Positions 37,467 through 45,907 of a DNA stretch of 64,000 bases are shown here, piece by piece (the stretch's first letter is position 1; every line of letters begins with the position of its first letter). A model generated the notes under the pieces. The model was not told where the DNA came from and searched no databases. It saw nothing but the letters and a program-made list of their open reading frames with translations. The translations under genes were made by a program, and so were the position numbers. This DNA comes from Clostridiaceae bacterium (GTDB taxonomy: Bacteria > Bacillota > Clostridia > Oscillospirales > Acutalibacteraceae), in the NCBI GenBank assembly GCA_016287385.1, contig JAEEWM010000001.1:1-64000 (forward strand), given 5' to 3'.

Positions 37467-37501
37467 ATATACGCATTTTTTATAAATTATATGCAAACAA
37501 A

Positions 37502-37526
37502 ACACCCTTTTATGCAAAAAGGGTGT
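37502..37526 (-). terminator. Terminator downstream of rubredoxin
   Basis: The stem ACACCCTTTT/AAAAGGGTGT has a 5 nt loop, followed on the minus strand by TTTGTTT. It lies 23 nt after the rubredoxin stop and insulates it from the arginine promoter. Confidence 0.82.
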
Positions 37527-37549
37527 CACTTTTGTATATTGCGAAGTGA

Positions 37550-37684
37550 TTACTCCTCTGCGGTAAAGTTTTCTTTACCCACACCGCAAAGCTCACAGGC
37601 GAAATCCGCCGGGAGGTCTTCCCATTTTACGCCCTTTTCATCCTCATCGTAAACCCAGCCGCAAACGTTGCATACGTATTTCAT
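37550..37684 (-). CDS. Small rubredoxin
   Basis: This 44-residue protein has both iron-binding knuckles: CNVCGWVYDE at the N-terminus and CELCG near residue 30, giving four Cys ligands for one Fe. It is shorter than classical rubredoxins (~52) because the spacing between the two knuckles is reduced. AGGAG precedes the ATG. It lies downstream of the reverse rubrerythrin gene on the same strand and is a likely electron donor for peroxide or oxygen detoxification. Two terminators between them suggest separate or attenuated transcription. Confidence 0.92.
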   Translation of the reverse strand: MKYVCNVCGWVYDEDEKGVKWEDLPADFACELCGVGKENFTAEE

Positions 37685-37780
37685 AACTCTTTCTCCTCTC
37701 AAAAAACACTGATGTTTTATTATAAAAATATATTACCATAAGTTAAAGCTTTTTGCAATAAAAATATGACGTGTCCGCGC

Positions 37781-37812
37781 AAAAAAAGCGGGAGGGCAAG
37801 CCGCCCTCCCGC
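37781..37812 (-). terminator. Second terminator after reverse rubrerythrin
   Basis: The stem GCGGGAGGGC/GCCCTCCCGC (37788-37812) has a 5 nt loop and is followed on the minus strand by seven T residues. It stands about 40 bp below another terminator. Confidence 0.85.
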
Positions 37813-37848
37813 CGCGGTCGGTATGAATGCTTCGTGTGTTCATCATAC

Positions 37849-37875
37849 AAAAAGGAACGGCACACAGGCCGTTCC
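37849..37875 (-). terminator. First terminator after reverse rubrerythrin
   Basis: The stem GGAACGGC/GCCGTTCC (37854-37875) is followed on the minus strand by TTTTTG, 15 nt beyond the rubrerythrin stop. It forms a tandem terminator pair with 37781-37812. Confidence 0.85.
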
Positions 37876-37889
37876 CTACAATTCTGATT

Positions 37890-38432
37890 TTACTTGAAAT
37901 ACCTGTCAAGCAAGCCTTTAAGCGCCTTGCCGTGGCGTGCTTCATCGCGCGCCATTTCGTGAACGGTATTGTGTATGGCGTCAAGTCCCAGCTCTTTCGC
38001 GAGTTTTGCAAGCTCGGTTTTGCCCTTTGTGGCGCCGTTTTCGGCGTCAACGCGGACGCGCAGGTTCTCCTTGGTGCTCTCGCTTACGACCTCGCCGAGC
38101 ATTTCGGCAAATCTCGCGGCGTGGTCCGCCTCCTCAAAGGCGGCTTTTTCCCAGTAGAGGCCTATTTCGGGATAACCCTCGCGGAAAGCCGCGCGGGACA
38201 TCGCAAGATACATACCTACCTCGCTGCACTCGCCGTTGAAATTCTCACGCAAGCCCTGAACAATACGCTCGTCTACACCCTTGGCGATACCTATGACGTG
38301 CTCCGCCGCCCAGGTCATATCGCCCGACTGCTCCTCAAATTTAGACGCGGGAGCGTGGCAGATGGGACACTCGGCGGGAGCCGCCTCGCCCTCATACACG
38401 TAACCGCAAACAAGACATACAAACTTTTTCAT
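37890..38432 (-). CDS. Reverse rubrerythrin (NADH peroxidase component)
   Basis: The 180-residue protein has an N-terminal rubredoxin domain ([10 protein letters not shown], then CPICH within the first ~26 residues) followed by a ferritin-like diiron four-helix domain with ligands in [24 protein letters not shown] and [11 protein letters not shown]. This domain order is the reverse of classical rubrerythrin and is known from Clostridia as an NADH peroxidase subunit that reduces hydrogen peroxide. It has a near-consensus promoter and is divergent from rex, so NADH/NAD state may influence it. Confidence 0.93.
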   Translation of the reverse strand: MKKFVCLVCGYVYEGEAAPAECPICHAPASKFEEQSGDMTWAAEHVIGIAKGVDERIVQGLRENFNGECSEVGMYLAMSRAAFREGYPEIGLYWEKAAFEEADHAARFAEMLGEVVSESTKENLRVRVDAENGATKGKTELAKLAKELGLDAIHNTVHEMARDEARHGKALKGLLDRYFK

Positions 38433-38472
38433 GCGTTTTTCCTCCTTTGAAACCGTAAAATACTTTATAATA

Positions 38473-38501
38473 ATTATATGTGCTGCGCAAATTCAAGTCA
38501 A
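38473..38501 (-). promoter_or_regulatory. Promoter of reverse rubrerythrin
   Basis: On the minus strand TTGACT (38496-38501), 17 bp spacer, perfect TATAAT (38473-38478). Its -35 lies 10 bp from the -35 of the divergent rex promoter, so the two polymerase sites are almost back to back. Confidence 0.85.
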
Positions 38502-38511
38502 GCATTTTTTC

Positions 38512-38540
38512 TTGACTTTTAAGAGGTGAAACATTAAAAT
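38512..38540 (+). promoter_or_regulatory. Promoter of rex
   Basis: TTGACT (38512-38517), 17 bp spacer, TAAAAT (38535-38540), 35 bp upstream of the rex ATG. I did not find a clear Rex operator (TTGTTAA-type palindrome) in the shared region. Confidence 0.8.
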
Positions 38541-38575
38541 TAAGAGGAGTAAACATCTCGTTAAGGAGAATTGAT

Positions 38576-39223
38576 ATGATAAAAGGCGCAATATCCTCGC
38601 TGGTAATTCACCGTATGCCGCGGTATTACAGGTTTTTGGGCGATTTGCAGGACGAGGGCGTTACGAAGATTTCTTCGCGGGAGCTTGCCGTCCGCATGAA
38701 TCTGACGGCGAGTCAGATCCGTCAGGATTTCAACTGCTTCGGCGGCTTCGGTCAGCAGGGCTACGGCTATAACGTAAATATGCTGCGCGACGAGATAGCG
38801 CACATTTTAGGTCTCGACCGCCCGCAGACGGCGATACTCATCGGCGTGGGCAACATCGGCAGAGCGGTGGTCAAAAACGTAAATTTCGAGTCCAAGGGCT
38901 TTACCCTTATAGGTATGTTCGACGAAAAGGAATCGATAGTCGGGCAGATAGTGAAAAATATGCCTGTACGGCACGTTTCAACGCTTGATGAATTCTGCCG
39001 CGAGAACAAGCCGGCGGCGGCTATACTCTGCCTGCCGAAGGCGGCTACAAAGCCGGTTGCGCAGCAGCTTATAAATCTCGGCGTCAGGGGCTTTCTTAAT
39101 TTCAGCTCCTATGATATATACCTCGATTTTCCCGACGTGATAGTCGAGAACGTGCACTTTGAGGACGGACTCATGACCCTTTCCTACCGCCTGCACGATG
39201 AAGAAGATAACAAGCAGGCGTAA
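38576..39223 (+). CDS. rex: Redox-sensing transcriptional repressor Rex
   Basis: The 215-residue repressor senses the NADH/NAD+ ratio. The N-terminal winged helix includes ISSRELAVRMNLTASQIRQDFNCFGGFGQQGYGY. The Rossmann domain follows with GVGNIGRAVV and FDEKESIVG, and a swapped C-terminal helix closes the protein. AAGGAGAA precedes the ATG. Rex in anaerobes represses fermentation and NAD-regeneration genes. The adjacent peroxide-reducing protein suggests a link to redox stress, though no operator is obvious. Confidence 0.96.
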   Translation: MIKGAISSLVIHRMPRYYRFLGDLQDEGVTKISSRELAVRMNLTASQIRQDFNCFGGFGQQGYGYNVNMLRDEIAHILGLDRPQTAILIGVGNIGRAVVKNVNFESKGFTLIGMFDEKESIVGQIVKNMPVRHVSTLDEFCRENKPAAAILCLPKAATKPVAQQLINLGVRGFLNFSSYDIYLDFPDVIVENVHFEDGLMTLSYRLHDEEDNKQA

Positions 39224-39376
39224 AAAACCGCGACCGCGGGCTGCGGCAAGGCGATTCAAAATGAAAGACGGCGGATGTCCGATACCGGATATACGCCGCG
39301 CCAAACGCGCGACATATAAATATGAACATAAACACAGATACCGCGGCGGGCACTCCCGCCGCGGTCCTTTTATACA

Positions 39377-39414
39377 TTTTGATATCTTGATATCATGATA
39401 TCAAGATATCAAAA
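39377..39414. repeat. Perfect 38 bp palindrome built of GATATC units
   Basis: From TTTTGATATCTTGATATC at 39377 the sequence mirrors exactly about the centre between 39395 and 39396, ending GATATCAAAA at 39414. It has no loop, so it would form a cruciform in DNA or a long snap-back in RNA. Four GATATC hexamers occur within it. Function unknown. Confidence 0.8.
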
Positions 39415-39511
39415 TACCGTGCGGCGTTCCCCGCAGCCGCAAAACAACCCGACATACGGCAGGGGCGATTATCATTCGCCCGCTTTACGCCGCGGCAAAT
39501 CTTAAAAATTA

Positions 39512-39557
39512 AAAAAACCGGCCGAAACGGGGGTTTTCCCTTTTCAGCCGGTTTTTT
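39512..39557. terminator. Terminator for the 3D-domain gene
   Basis: The stem AAAAAACCGGC/GCCGGTTTTTT encloses a loop of about 24 nt that may itself fold. It lies 17 nt beyond the stop of the minus-strand 3D-domain gene, and A/T runs on both sides allow bidirectional use. Confidence 0.75.
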
Positions 39558-39573
39558 CATCCTATTAAACAAA

Positions 39574-40647
39574 TTATCCCAAAATGTAAATCTCAACGTT
39601 TCTTCTGCCGAAGTTATTCATTGACGAAACCGTCGGGAAGAATAAATCCACGTTGGTCGGACGGGAATAGATAAATCCGCCGGTATCCGCCGCTATGGCG
39701 TAGCCGTAAACGTATCTGCCGTCGCTCGATTTTATATACATTTTAGTACCGTAGGGAATCTCCCTCGGGTTTACCGCGATGTATCCGGGCTTGGGCGCCA
39801 CGCCGGTGGAGCAGTTGTGACCCGTATAGGTGTACGCCGTCGCCTGAACGGTGATATGCTTTTTATAGTTCACCGGGTTACCGCTTGCGTCAAGCTGTAT
39901 CGGGGCGTCGGGAGCAAGCACCGAAATAGTCGAAGCCGTACTGCTCGTGGTAACGGCTATCGCGCGCGTACCCACGGTATTTACCGCGTTTTGCGCGGCA
40001 AGAAGAGTAACCTTGCTGTCAACCTTTGTTTCCTTTACCTCGCCGTTTACAAGCTTCTGCGTGTAATTTATCTGTTCGAGTCCCTCTTTGCCGGGGGATG
40101 TGGATTTTTTGCCCTGTTCGAGCTGATTTGAATATACCGTTTCCACCGAGTAGGGCACCGCCTGGGTATAACTGCCCTTGATGTAATCGATATTCACGTA
40201 ATCTATCGACGTGCTCTCTGAAACCACGCTGTCAAGCGCGGGCTCGACCATATCGAACTCGTCTACCTTAAATCCGGCGCAGTCGAGCAGCTCGCCGACC
40301 GACTGGTTCTCGTAAGCGCCCACTTCGAGCGTCCTGCTTCCCGCGGTGATGCAGACCGGGAAGGTGCGAAGCAGAGATACTACCGTTTTGCCGCCGACCG
40401 ACTCGGTCGAATCGATTTTGTACTCCTCTTCGCTTATACCCGCGCAGGCAAGCGCCGTCTGTACGCTGGCGGACAGGGTCTTAACCGTGACCGTCTCGTC
40501 GCCGTAATTTATAACGAAGGTGTTGACCTGTCCGTAAAACAGGTGAACCGACGCGGCAAGCGCCGCCGAAAGCACCAGCGCCATAACTATTCGCGGTTTA
40601 ATAAAGGCAATAACATTTTTGTATGTTTTTTTGAAGCTTTCCAACAT
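39574..40647 (-). CDS. YabE-like G5/3D-domain cell-wall protein
   Basis: The product is 357 residues. A membrane segment at about residues 22-40 anchors or exports it. Residues ~50-160 resemble tandem DUF348 (ubiquitin-like) domains, ~160-235 a G5 domain (YSVETVYSNQLEQGK, VNGEVKETKVDS). The C-terminal ~95 residues are a 3D domain with VQATAYTYTG, NPREIPYGTKMYI, AIAADTGGFI and VDLFF, whose conserved aspartates define the family and resemble MltA-type lytic transglycosylases. Proteins of this build remodel peptidoglycan. I chose the ATG at 40647, with AGGAG 7 nt upstream, over a TTG codon before it. Confidence 0.88.
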   Translation of the reverse strand: MLESFKKTYKNVIAFIKPRIVMALVLSAALAASVHLFYGQVNTFVINYGDETVTVKTLSASVQTALACAGISEEEYKIDSTESVGGKTVVSLLRTFPVCITAGSRTLEVGAYENQSVGELLDCAGFKVDEFDMVEPALDSVVSESTSIDYVNIDYIKGSYTQAVPYSVETVYSNQLEQGKKSTSPGKEGLEQINYTQKLVNGEVKETKVDSKVTLLAAQNAVNTVGTRAIAVTTSSTASTISVLAPDAPIQLDASGNPVNYKKHITVQATAYTYTGHNCSTGVAPKPGYIAVNPREIPYGTKMYIKSSDGRYVYGYAIAADTGGFIYSRPTNVDLFFPTVSSMNNFGRRNVEIYILG

Positions 40648-40919
40648 CAAATGTCTCCTTTTCGCGCACTTTTTTTGCGCTTGCCCATTATATTCATCCT
40701 TTTTGATAGTGTCAAGGCAAAACGAGGGGCGCTTTTTTGTGCATTTTGCCTAAAAATCCCTGCGTTTACAAAAAGTTACAAATTTGTAACCGCCCCGAAA
40801 ATGGAATTTGCTGACATTTACTGTCATTTTGCTTGTGCAAAGTTACGAATTTCGGCATAAAGAACCGCCCGTTATACAGTTTTGCCCGCTTTTCGATAAA
40901 AAATACGCGCAAAAAAGTC

Positions 40920-40948
40920 TTTACAAACACAATATATTGTGTTAAAAT
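40920..40948 (+). promoter_or_regulatory. Promoter of pyrR-uraA
   Basis: TTTACA (40920-40925), 17 bp spacer, TAAAAT (40943-40948). The spacer is almost wholly an 18 bp perfect palindrome. A leader of about 175 nt follows, containing the attenuator. Confidence 0.78.
40926..40943. promoter_or_regulatory. NrdR-box-like palindrome in the pyrR promoter
   Basis: AACACAATATATTGTGTT is an exact 18 bp inverted repeat. Its inner 16 bp ACACAATATATTGTGT fits the NrdR box consensus as I know it (ACACWATATATWGTGT-like). It lies between -35 and -10, where a bound repressor would block polymerase. NrdR boxes usually occur in pairs about 31-32 bp apart; no second box is visible here. Confidence 0.5.
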
Positions 40949-40965
40949 ACTTTACGGTAAAAATA

Positions 40966-41665
<700 letters not shown>

Positions 41666-41736
41666 AACAAGCGGACCGCTTGATTTTAATATATTAAACC
41701 GTACCGAGCGTGCGGAATATAAAAGGAGAAAAAAAT

Positions 41737-43122
41737 ATGAAACTTGCTTACAATGTAAAAGACAAGCCGAAGTTCGGTCAGCTACTGATCTTTGCTTTCC
41801 AGCAGCTTCTGGCGATCCTCGCGGCGACAATCGCCGTACCGATGATAGTCGGCAACGGAATGTCCCAGTCCGCGGCGCTCTTCGGCGCCGGCGTAGGTAC
41901 GCTTATCTACCTGCTCTTTACAAAATTCAGAAGCCCCGTGTTCCTCGGCTCATCCTTCGCTTTTCTCGGCTCGATGTTCGCGGCGTTCGCGGGCGGCGTT
42001 TCCGCCTCGCTCGGATACCTCGGTTTAATCATCGGCGCCGCCATGGCGGGTCTTGTTTATGTGATTATCGCCATAATCGTTAAGCTTGCGGGCGTTAAAT
42101 GGATAGACAAGCTTATGCCCGCCGCCGTTATAGGACCGACAGTTGCTATCATCGGTCTTTCGCTTTCAGGCAACGCGATCGCCAACTCTTTCGGTCTTTC
42201 CTCTCCCTCCATCTCTTATGATCCGTCTGCCTCTTCCACCGTCTATCACATCAGTCTCAGCAGCGGTCTTAATTTCCTCTGCGCAATGGTAACGTTCTTT
42301 GTAGTTGTCCTTTGCTCGGTATACGGCAAGAAAATGGCAAAGCTCATACCCTTTATAATCGGTATCCTCGCCGGATATGCTGTTGCCGCGGGCTTAACGG
42401 TCATCGGAAATTCCACGGGCAACGAAGCTCTTAAAATCATCAACTTCTCGCTGTTTGAAAATATGCAGTGGTATCCCGATTTCACCTTCCTCACGGCATT
42501 CAAGGGCGGCTACAAATACGGCGACGTCGGCTCCATGGGTGCGTATATCGGCACTATCGCGCTTGCCTATATTCCGGTTGCGTTCGTTGTTTTCGCGGAG
42601 CACATCGCCGACCATAAGAACCTTTCTTCTATCATTGAGCAGGATCTTCTCAAAGAGCCCGGCCTTCACAGGACCCTCCTCGGCGACGGTGTAGGCTCCA
42701 TGGTAGGCGCCTTCTTCGGCGGCTGTCCGAACACTACATACGGCGAATCTGTGGGCTGTGTAGCTATCACCGGCAACGCTTCGGTAATAACCATACTTGC
42801 AACCGCGATTCTTGCGATCGTTGCCTCGTTCTTCGCACCGTTCGTAACCCTGCTTGCTACAATTCCGACCTGCGTAATGGGCGGCGTTTGCATCACCCTT
42901 TACGGCTTCATCGCGGTATCCGGTCTTAAGATGATACAGAAAGTAGACCTTGAACAGAACAACAACCTCTTCGTTGTTTCCTCCATCTTAATCGCCGGCG
43001 TAGGCGGTATGGTAATGACCTTCGGCGAAAAGAACATAAAGCTCACCGCCGTTGCCTGCGCTCTTATCCTCGGCATTGTTACAAACCTTGTTCTTAACCG
43101 CAAAAAGGATAAAGCTGAATAA
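41737..43122 (+). CDS. uraA: Uracil permease (NCS2 family)
   Basis: The 461-residue integral membrane protein is expected to have 14 transmembrane segments and carries uracil in symport with protons. NCS2 features include FQQLLAILAATIAVP at the N-terminus, FAEHIADHKNLSSI with the substrate-binding Glu of helix 8, and GCPNTTYGESVGCVAITG as the conserved NCS2 signature. The start is the ATG at 41737, preceded by AAAGGAG. Co-transcription with pyrR means uptake is controlled by the UMP-responsive attenuator. The codon use here is less GC-biased than neighbours. Confidence 0.95.
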   Translation: MKLAYNVKDKPKFGQLLIFAFQQLLAILAATIAVPMIVGNGMSQSAALFGAGVGTLIYLLFTKFRSPVFLGSSFAFLGSMFAAFAGGVSASLGYLGLIIGAAMAGLVYVIIAIIVKLAGVKWIDKLMPAAVIGPTVAIIGLSLSGNAIANSFGLSSPSISYDPSASSTVYHISLSSGLNFLCAMVTFFVVVLCSVYGKKMAKLIPFIIGILAGYAVAAGLTVIGNSTGNEALKIINFSLFENMQWYPDFTFLTAFKGGYKYGDVGSMGAYIGTIALAYIPVAFVVFAEHIADHKNLSSIIEQDLLKEPGLHRTLLGDGVGSMVGAFFGGCPNTTYGESVGCVAITGNASVITILATAILAIVASFFAPFVTLLATIPTCVMGGVCITLYGFIAVSGLKMIQKVDLEQNNNLFVVSSILIAGVGGMVMTFGEKNIKLTAVACALILGIVTNLVLNRKKDKAE

Positions 43123-43152
43123 GATCATAGGATAAAAATCACGGATAAATTA

Positions 43153-43180
43153 AAGGGAACGGCCCGCGGGTCGTTCCCTT
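43153..43180. terminator. Terminator after uraA
   Basis: The stem AAGGGAACG/CGTTCCCTT is followed by TTT, 30 nt beyond the uraA stop. It lies between convergent genes and could also serve the minus strand. Confidence 0.85.
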
Positions 43181-43231
43181 TTTCCGATGTCATACACCTT
43201 ACTTCTTACCTCATTTTCCGCCGTGTAAAGT

Positions 43232-43879
43232 CTATTCAAGCGGCATCATATCGCCGTCAAGAAGCATTGTTCTTGTGATTTTACAATAACATTCCGGCTT
43301 GTTTTCGAGCAGGAATTTATTTACTATCAGCTCGGGCTTTACCGTCTTGTCGTTGCCGGCGGGCAGGGTGATATAAAGTGTTGTGCCCTCCCGTTTTTCG
43401 AGCGAAAACTCCGCGATATCGGGCGCGGCGTTAAAGGTCTTTATCTCGCCCCTCTTTGTCTTCTTTTCGAGCGTTATTTCGTCGGCGGACAAAAACTTTT
43501 CAAGCAAAGAACACAGCTCGCCGCCGTCTTCAAGCTCTACTCTGTATTTTGCGAATTTAAGCTCGGAAAGCTTCTTTACCGGCTCTTTGGCGGCAAAAAA
43601 GAAATATCCGTCCGGGCAGTTCTCGTTTAAGCGCCCGCATATACCGTCAAGCGGGGTGTTATCGTCGTTAAGGCGTATATCCGCTATCTCGTAAACGCTG
43701 CTCATACCGAGCGAAAGTGGCATGGCAAAGGTTATATAAAGATGCGGATTAAAGCCCTCGGTATACCATACGGGAAGCTCTGCCCTGCGCATAAGACGGG
43801 TCATGCAGCGCATGGTGTCAAGGTGGGAAACGAAGCGGGCGAGCCCCTCCTTTTTATAAAACAGTCTTACGTTTTTCAA
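43232..43879 (-). CDS. TIGR03936/DUF2344 radical-SAM-linked protein
   Basis: The 215-residue protein starts RLFYKKEGLARFVSHLDTMRCMTRLMRRAELPVWYTEGFNPH, which is characteristic of the DUF2344 family. These proteins are nearly always encoded beside, or fused to, TIGR03960 radical-SAM enzymes. Its start lies within the last 26 nt of that gene. The biochemical role is unknown in the family; it may bind RNA or a tRNA substrate for the partner enzyme. Confidence 0.9.
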   Translation of the reverse strand: MKNVRLFYKKEGLARFVSHLDTMRCMTRLMRRAELPVWYTEGFNPHLYITFAMPLSLGMSSVYEIADIRLNDDNTPLDGICGRLNENCPDGYFFFAAKEPVKKLSELKFAKYRVELEDGGELCSLLEKFLSADEITLEKKTKRGEIKTFNAAPDIAEFSLEKREGTTLYITLPAGNDKTVKPELIVNKFLLENKPECYCKITRTMLLDGDMMPLE

Positions 43880-45710
43880 AACAGACGCCCTCCCCGAAAG
43901 TATTTGCTCCGCAAAGCGAGCACTGCTCGCGGCAGTTGGGGGTGGTTTTCCCCTCGTGCGCCTTTTTGTTTTCGCGGATAAGAAAATCCCTGCTTATCGC
44001 GTAATCAAGGTGGCTCCACGGCGCCTTTTCGCCGTAATCGCGCGTTCTCGCGGTATAGAAAAGCGGATCGACGCCGCACGCGGAAAACGCCGCGAGCCAT
44101 TTGTCAAGGTCAAAGAACTCATCCCAGCCGTCAAACCGGCAGCCCGATTTATAGGCGCGCTCGACCACGTCGGCAAGCCGCCTGTCGCCGCGGGCGAAAA
44201 CGCCCTCTAAAAAGCTTGTGCGGTTTTCGTGGTAGTTGAATATTATCTTGCGGCTCTTTATGCTCTCTTTGAGAAGCGCCTGACGGCGGAGCATCTCCTC
44301 GCGCGATATCTGCGGCTCGAACTCGAAGGGCGTAAAGGGCTTGGGCACGAAATTCGCCACGCTGACAGTCACCGACACCGCCATACCCTTTTTCCGGTCG
44401 GGCAGGGAATAATAAAGGTCAACTATCCTGCCCGCGAGCTCGGCTATGCCGACTATATCCTCGTCGGTTTCGGTCGGAAGTCCCATCATAAAATAGAGCT
44501 TTACCGCCGAATAGCCGCCGCGAAACGCCGTCGCGCAGCTTCGCATTATTTCTTCCTCGGTTATGTTCTTGTTTATAACGTCGCGCAAACGCTGTGTGCC
44601 CGCCTCGGGGGCGAAGGTAAGCCCGCTTTTGCGCACGCTCGATACCTTTTCGAGCAATTCCTCCGAAAAGTTATCTATACGCAGCGACGGAAGCGACAGA
44701 CTCACCTTTTCATCCTCGCACCACGAAAGCATTTTTATAAGCAATTCCTCAAGCCGCCGGTAATCGCTGGTGGAAAGACTCGAAAGCGATATTTCATCGT
44801 AGCCGGTGGACTTTATGAGCGAACGCGCCTGACGGTTTATCACGTCGGGGCTTTTTTCTCTTACGGGGCGGTAGATGTAGCCCGCCTGGCAAAACCGGCA
44901 GCCGCGTATACAGCCCCTGAAAATCTCCTCTACGGCGCGGTCGTGCACTATCTCGACCGACGGAACGATGAATTTTTCCGGATAATACGCCTTGTCCATA
45001 TCGTTTTCAATGCGTTTTTTTACCGTCGCGGGGGCGCCGCAGAGCGGCGTTATCGCGCTTACGGTGCCGTCGGCGTTATAAGAGACCTCATAGAGAGAGG
45101 GCACGTAAACACCCTCGATTTTCGCCGCTCCATCCAAAAATTCTTTTTTGCTTTTTCCCTGCTCCCTGCACTTTTTATAAAGGTCTATAACCTCAAGGTC
45201 TACCTTTTCGCCCTCGCCCAAAAAGAAAATATCTATAAAATCGGCGAGCGGCTCGGCGTTGCAGGCGCAGGGTCCCCCCGCCACCACTATCGGCGCGTCT
45301 TCGCCGCGGTCCGCCGAGCGAAGCGGCACTCCGGCGAGGTCGAGCATATAAAGCACGTTGGTATATGAAAGCTCGTACTGGAGCGTAAAGCCGATAAAAT
45401 CAAAATCCCTTATGCTGTCGCGGCTTTCAAGGGCAAAAAGCGGCACGCCGTTTTCCTTCATCTCCCGCGCCATATCGTCGAGCGGGGCAAAAACCCGCTC
45501 GCACCATATATCCTGCCGCTCGTTGAAAACCGAATACAGTATCTTTATGCCGAGGTGCGACATGCCTATCTCGTAGGTGTCGGGAAAACAGAACGCGAAG
45601 CGCACCGATACCTTTGATTTATCCTTGACGACCGAGTTTATCTCTCCGCCGCAGTATCTGCCCGGCTTCTGCACCCGCGACAGCATTTTTTCAAATAAGT
45701 TGTTGTCCAT
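43854..45710 (-). CDS. TIGR03960 B12-binding-like radical SAM protein
   Basis: The 618-residue enzyme has an N-terminal cobalamin-binding-like domain (about 20-190) and a radical-SAM barrel whose 4Fe-4S cluster cysteines lie in IFRGCIRGCRFCQAGYI (CxxxCxxC). Later segments (SLSSLSTSDYRRLEELL, LRIDNFSEELLE, TFAPEAGTQRLRDVINK) are typical of TIGR03960. The C-terminus has a Cys-rich tail, NCREQCSLCGANTFGEGVCF, that may hold another metal site. It pairs with the downstream DUF2344 gene. In many Clostridia ribonuclease G and rplU-rpmA follow the pair; here they do not. Confidence 0.92.
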   Translation of the reverse strand: MDNNLFEKMLSRVQKPGRYCGGEINSVVKDKSKVSVRFAFCFPDTYEIGMSHLGIKILYSVFNERQDIWCERVFAPLDDMAREMKENGVPLFALESRDSIRDFDFIGFTLQYELSYTNVLYMLDLAGVPLRSADRGEDAPIVVAGGPCACNAEPLADFIDIFFLGEGEKVDLEVIDLYKKCREQGKSKKEFLDGAAKIEGVYVPSLYEVSYNADGTVSAITPLCGAPATVKKRIENDMDKAYYPEKFIVPSVEIVHDRAVEEIFRGCIRGCRFCQAGYIYRPVREKSPDVINRQARSLIKSTGYDEISLSSLSTSDYRRLEELLIKMLSWCEDEKVSLSLPSLRIDNFSEELLEKVSSVRKSGLTFAPEAGTQRLRDVINKNITEEEIMRSCATAFRGGYSAVKLYFMMGLPTETDEDIVGIAELAGRIVDLYYSLPDRKKGMAVSVTVSVANFVPKPFTPFEFEPQISREEMLRRQALLKESIKSRKIIFNYHENRTSFLEGVFARGDRRLADVVERAYKSGCRFDGWDEFFDLDKWLAAFSACGVDPLFYTARTRDYGEKAPWSHLDYAISRDFLIRENKKAHEGKTTPNCREQCSLCGANTFGEGVCFEKRKTVL

Positions 45711-45846
45711 ACCGCGCCTCCCTCCGGCGACTGAAAATCCGACAATTAAATAATACCTTAATCGCGGCTGACTTGCAAGCGGTTTTCTGCTTTCGGCGCA
45801 ATTTATTTATTAAATAAATTATTTAATAAAATTTACAAAAAGTTCT

Positions 45847-45874
45847 TTTACTTTACATCGTTTTATGCTATAAT
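45847..45874 (+). promoter_or_regulatory. Probable promoter of the lipoprotein/two-component operon
   Basis: TTTACT (45847-45852), 16 bp spacer, TATAAT (45869-45874), 33 bp ahead of the first ATG. The stretch just upstream (45795-45840) is very AT-rich with a near-palindromic AATTTATTTA/TAAATAAATT. Confidence 0.6.
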
Positions 45875-45907
45875 CTAAAATGTATTACTATGTAAGGAGG
45901 GACCGAC

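Larger units (their letters stand above)
39224..39573. other. Non-coding stretch with hairpins and repeat-like units
   Basis: No credible gene lies in this 350 bp gap between convergent genes. It contains a GC-rich hairpin CCGCGGCGGG/CCCGCCGCGG (39340-39364) that may end rex transcripts, a perfect 38 bp palindrome (39377-39414), a GGGCGA/TCGCCC hairpin (39463-39481) related to the repeats near 18401 and 18597, and a terminator (39512-39557). Confidence 0.7.

Noticed and set aside
36963-37485. Plus-strand ORFs with repeated Phe-rich peptides over the argC leader
   Set aside because: They arise only because the 80 bp repeat is nearly in frame; no ribosome site and AT-rich composition unlike genes here.
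38502-38575. Rex autoregulatory operator
   Set aside because: GTTAAGG and TTAAAATTAAG were inspected, but no TTGTTAA-N-TTAACAA-type palindrome is present.
37501-39573. tRNA or other structured RNA genes
   Set aside because: Hairpins here are terminators or palindromes; no cloverleaf or T-loop sequence was found.
41666-41736. Terminator between pyrR and uraA (CAAGCGG/CCGCTTG)
   Set aside because: The arms leave a one-base loop and no T run; read-through to uraA is expected.
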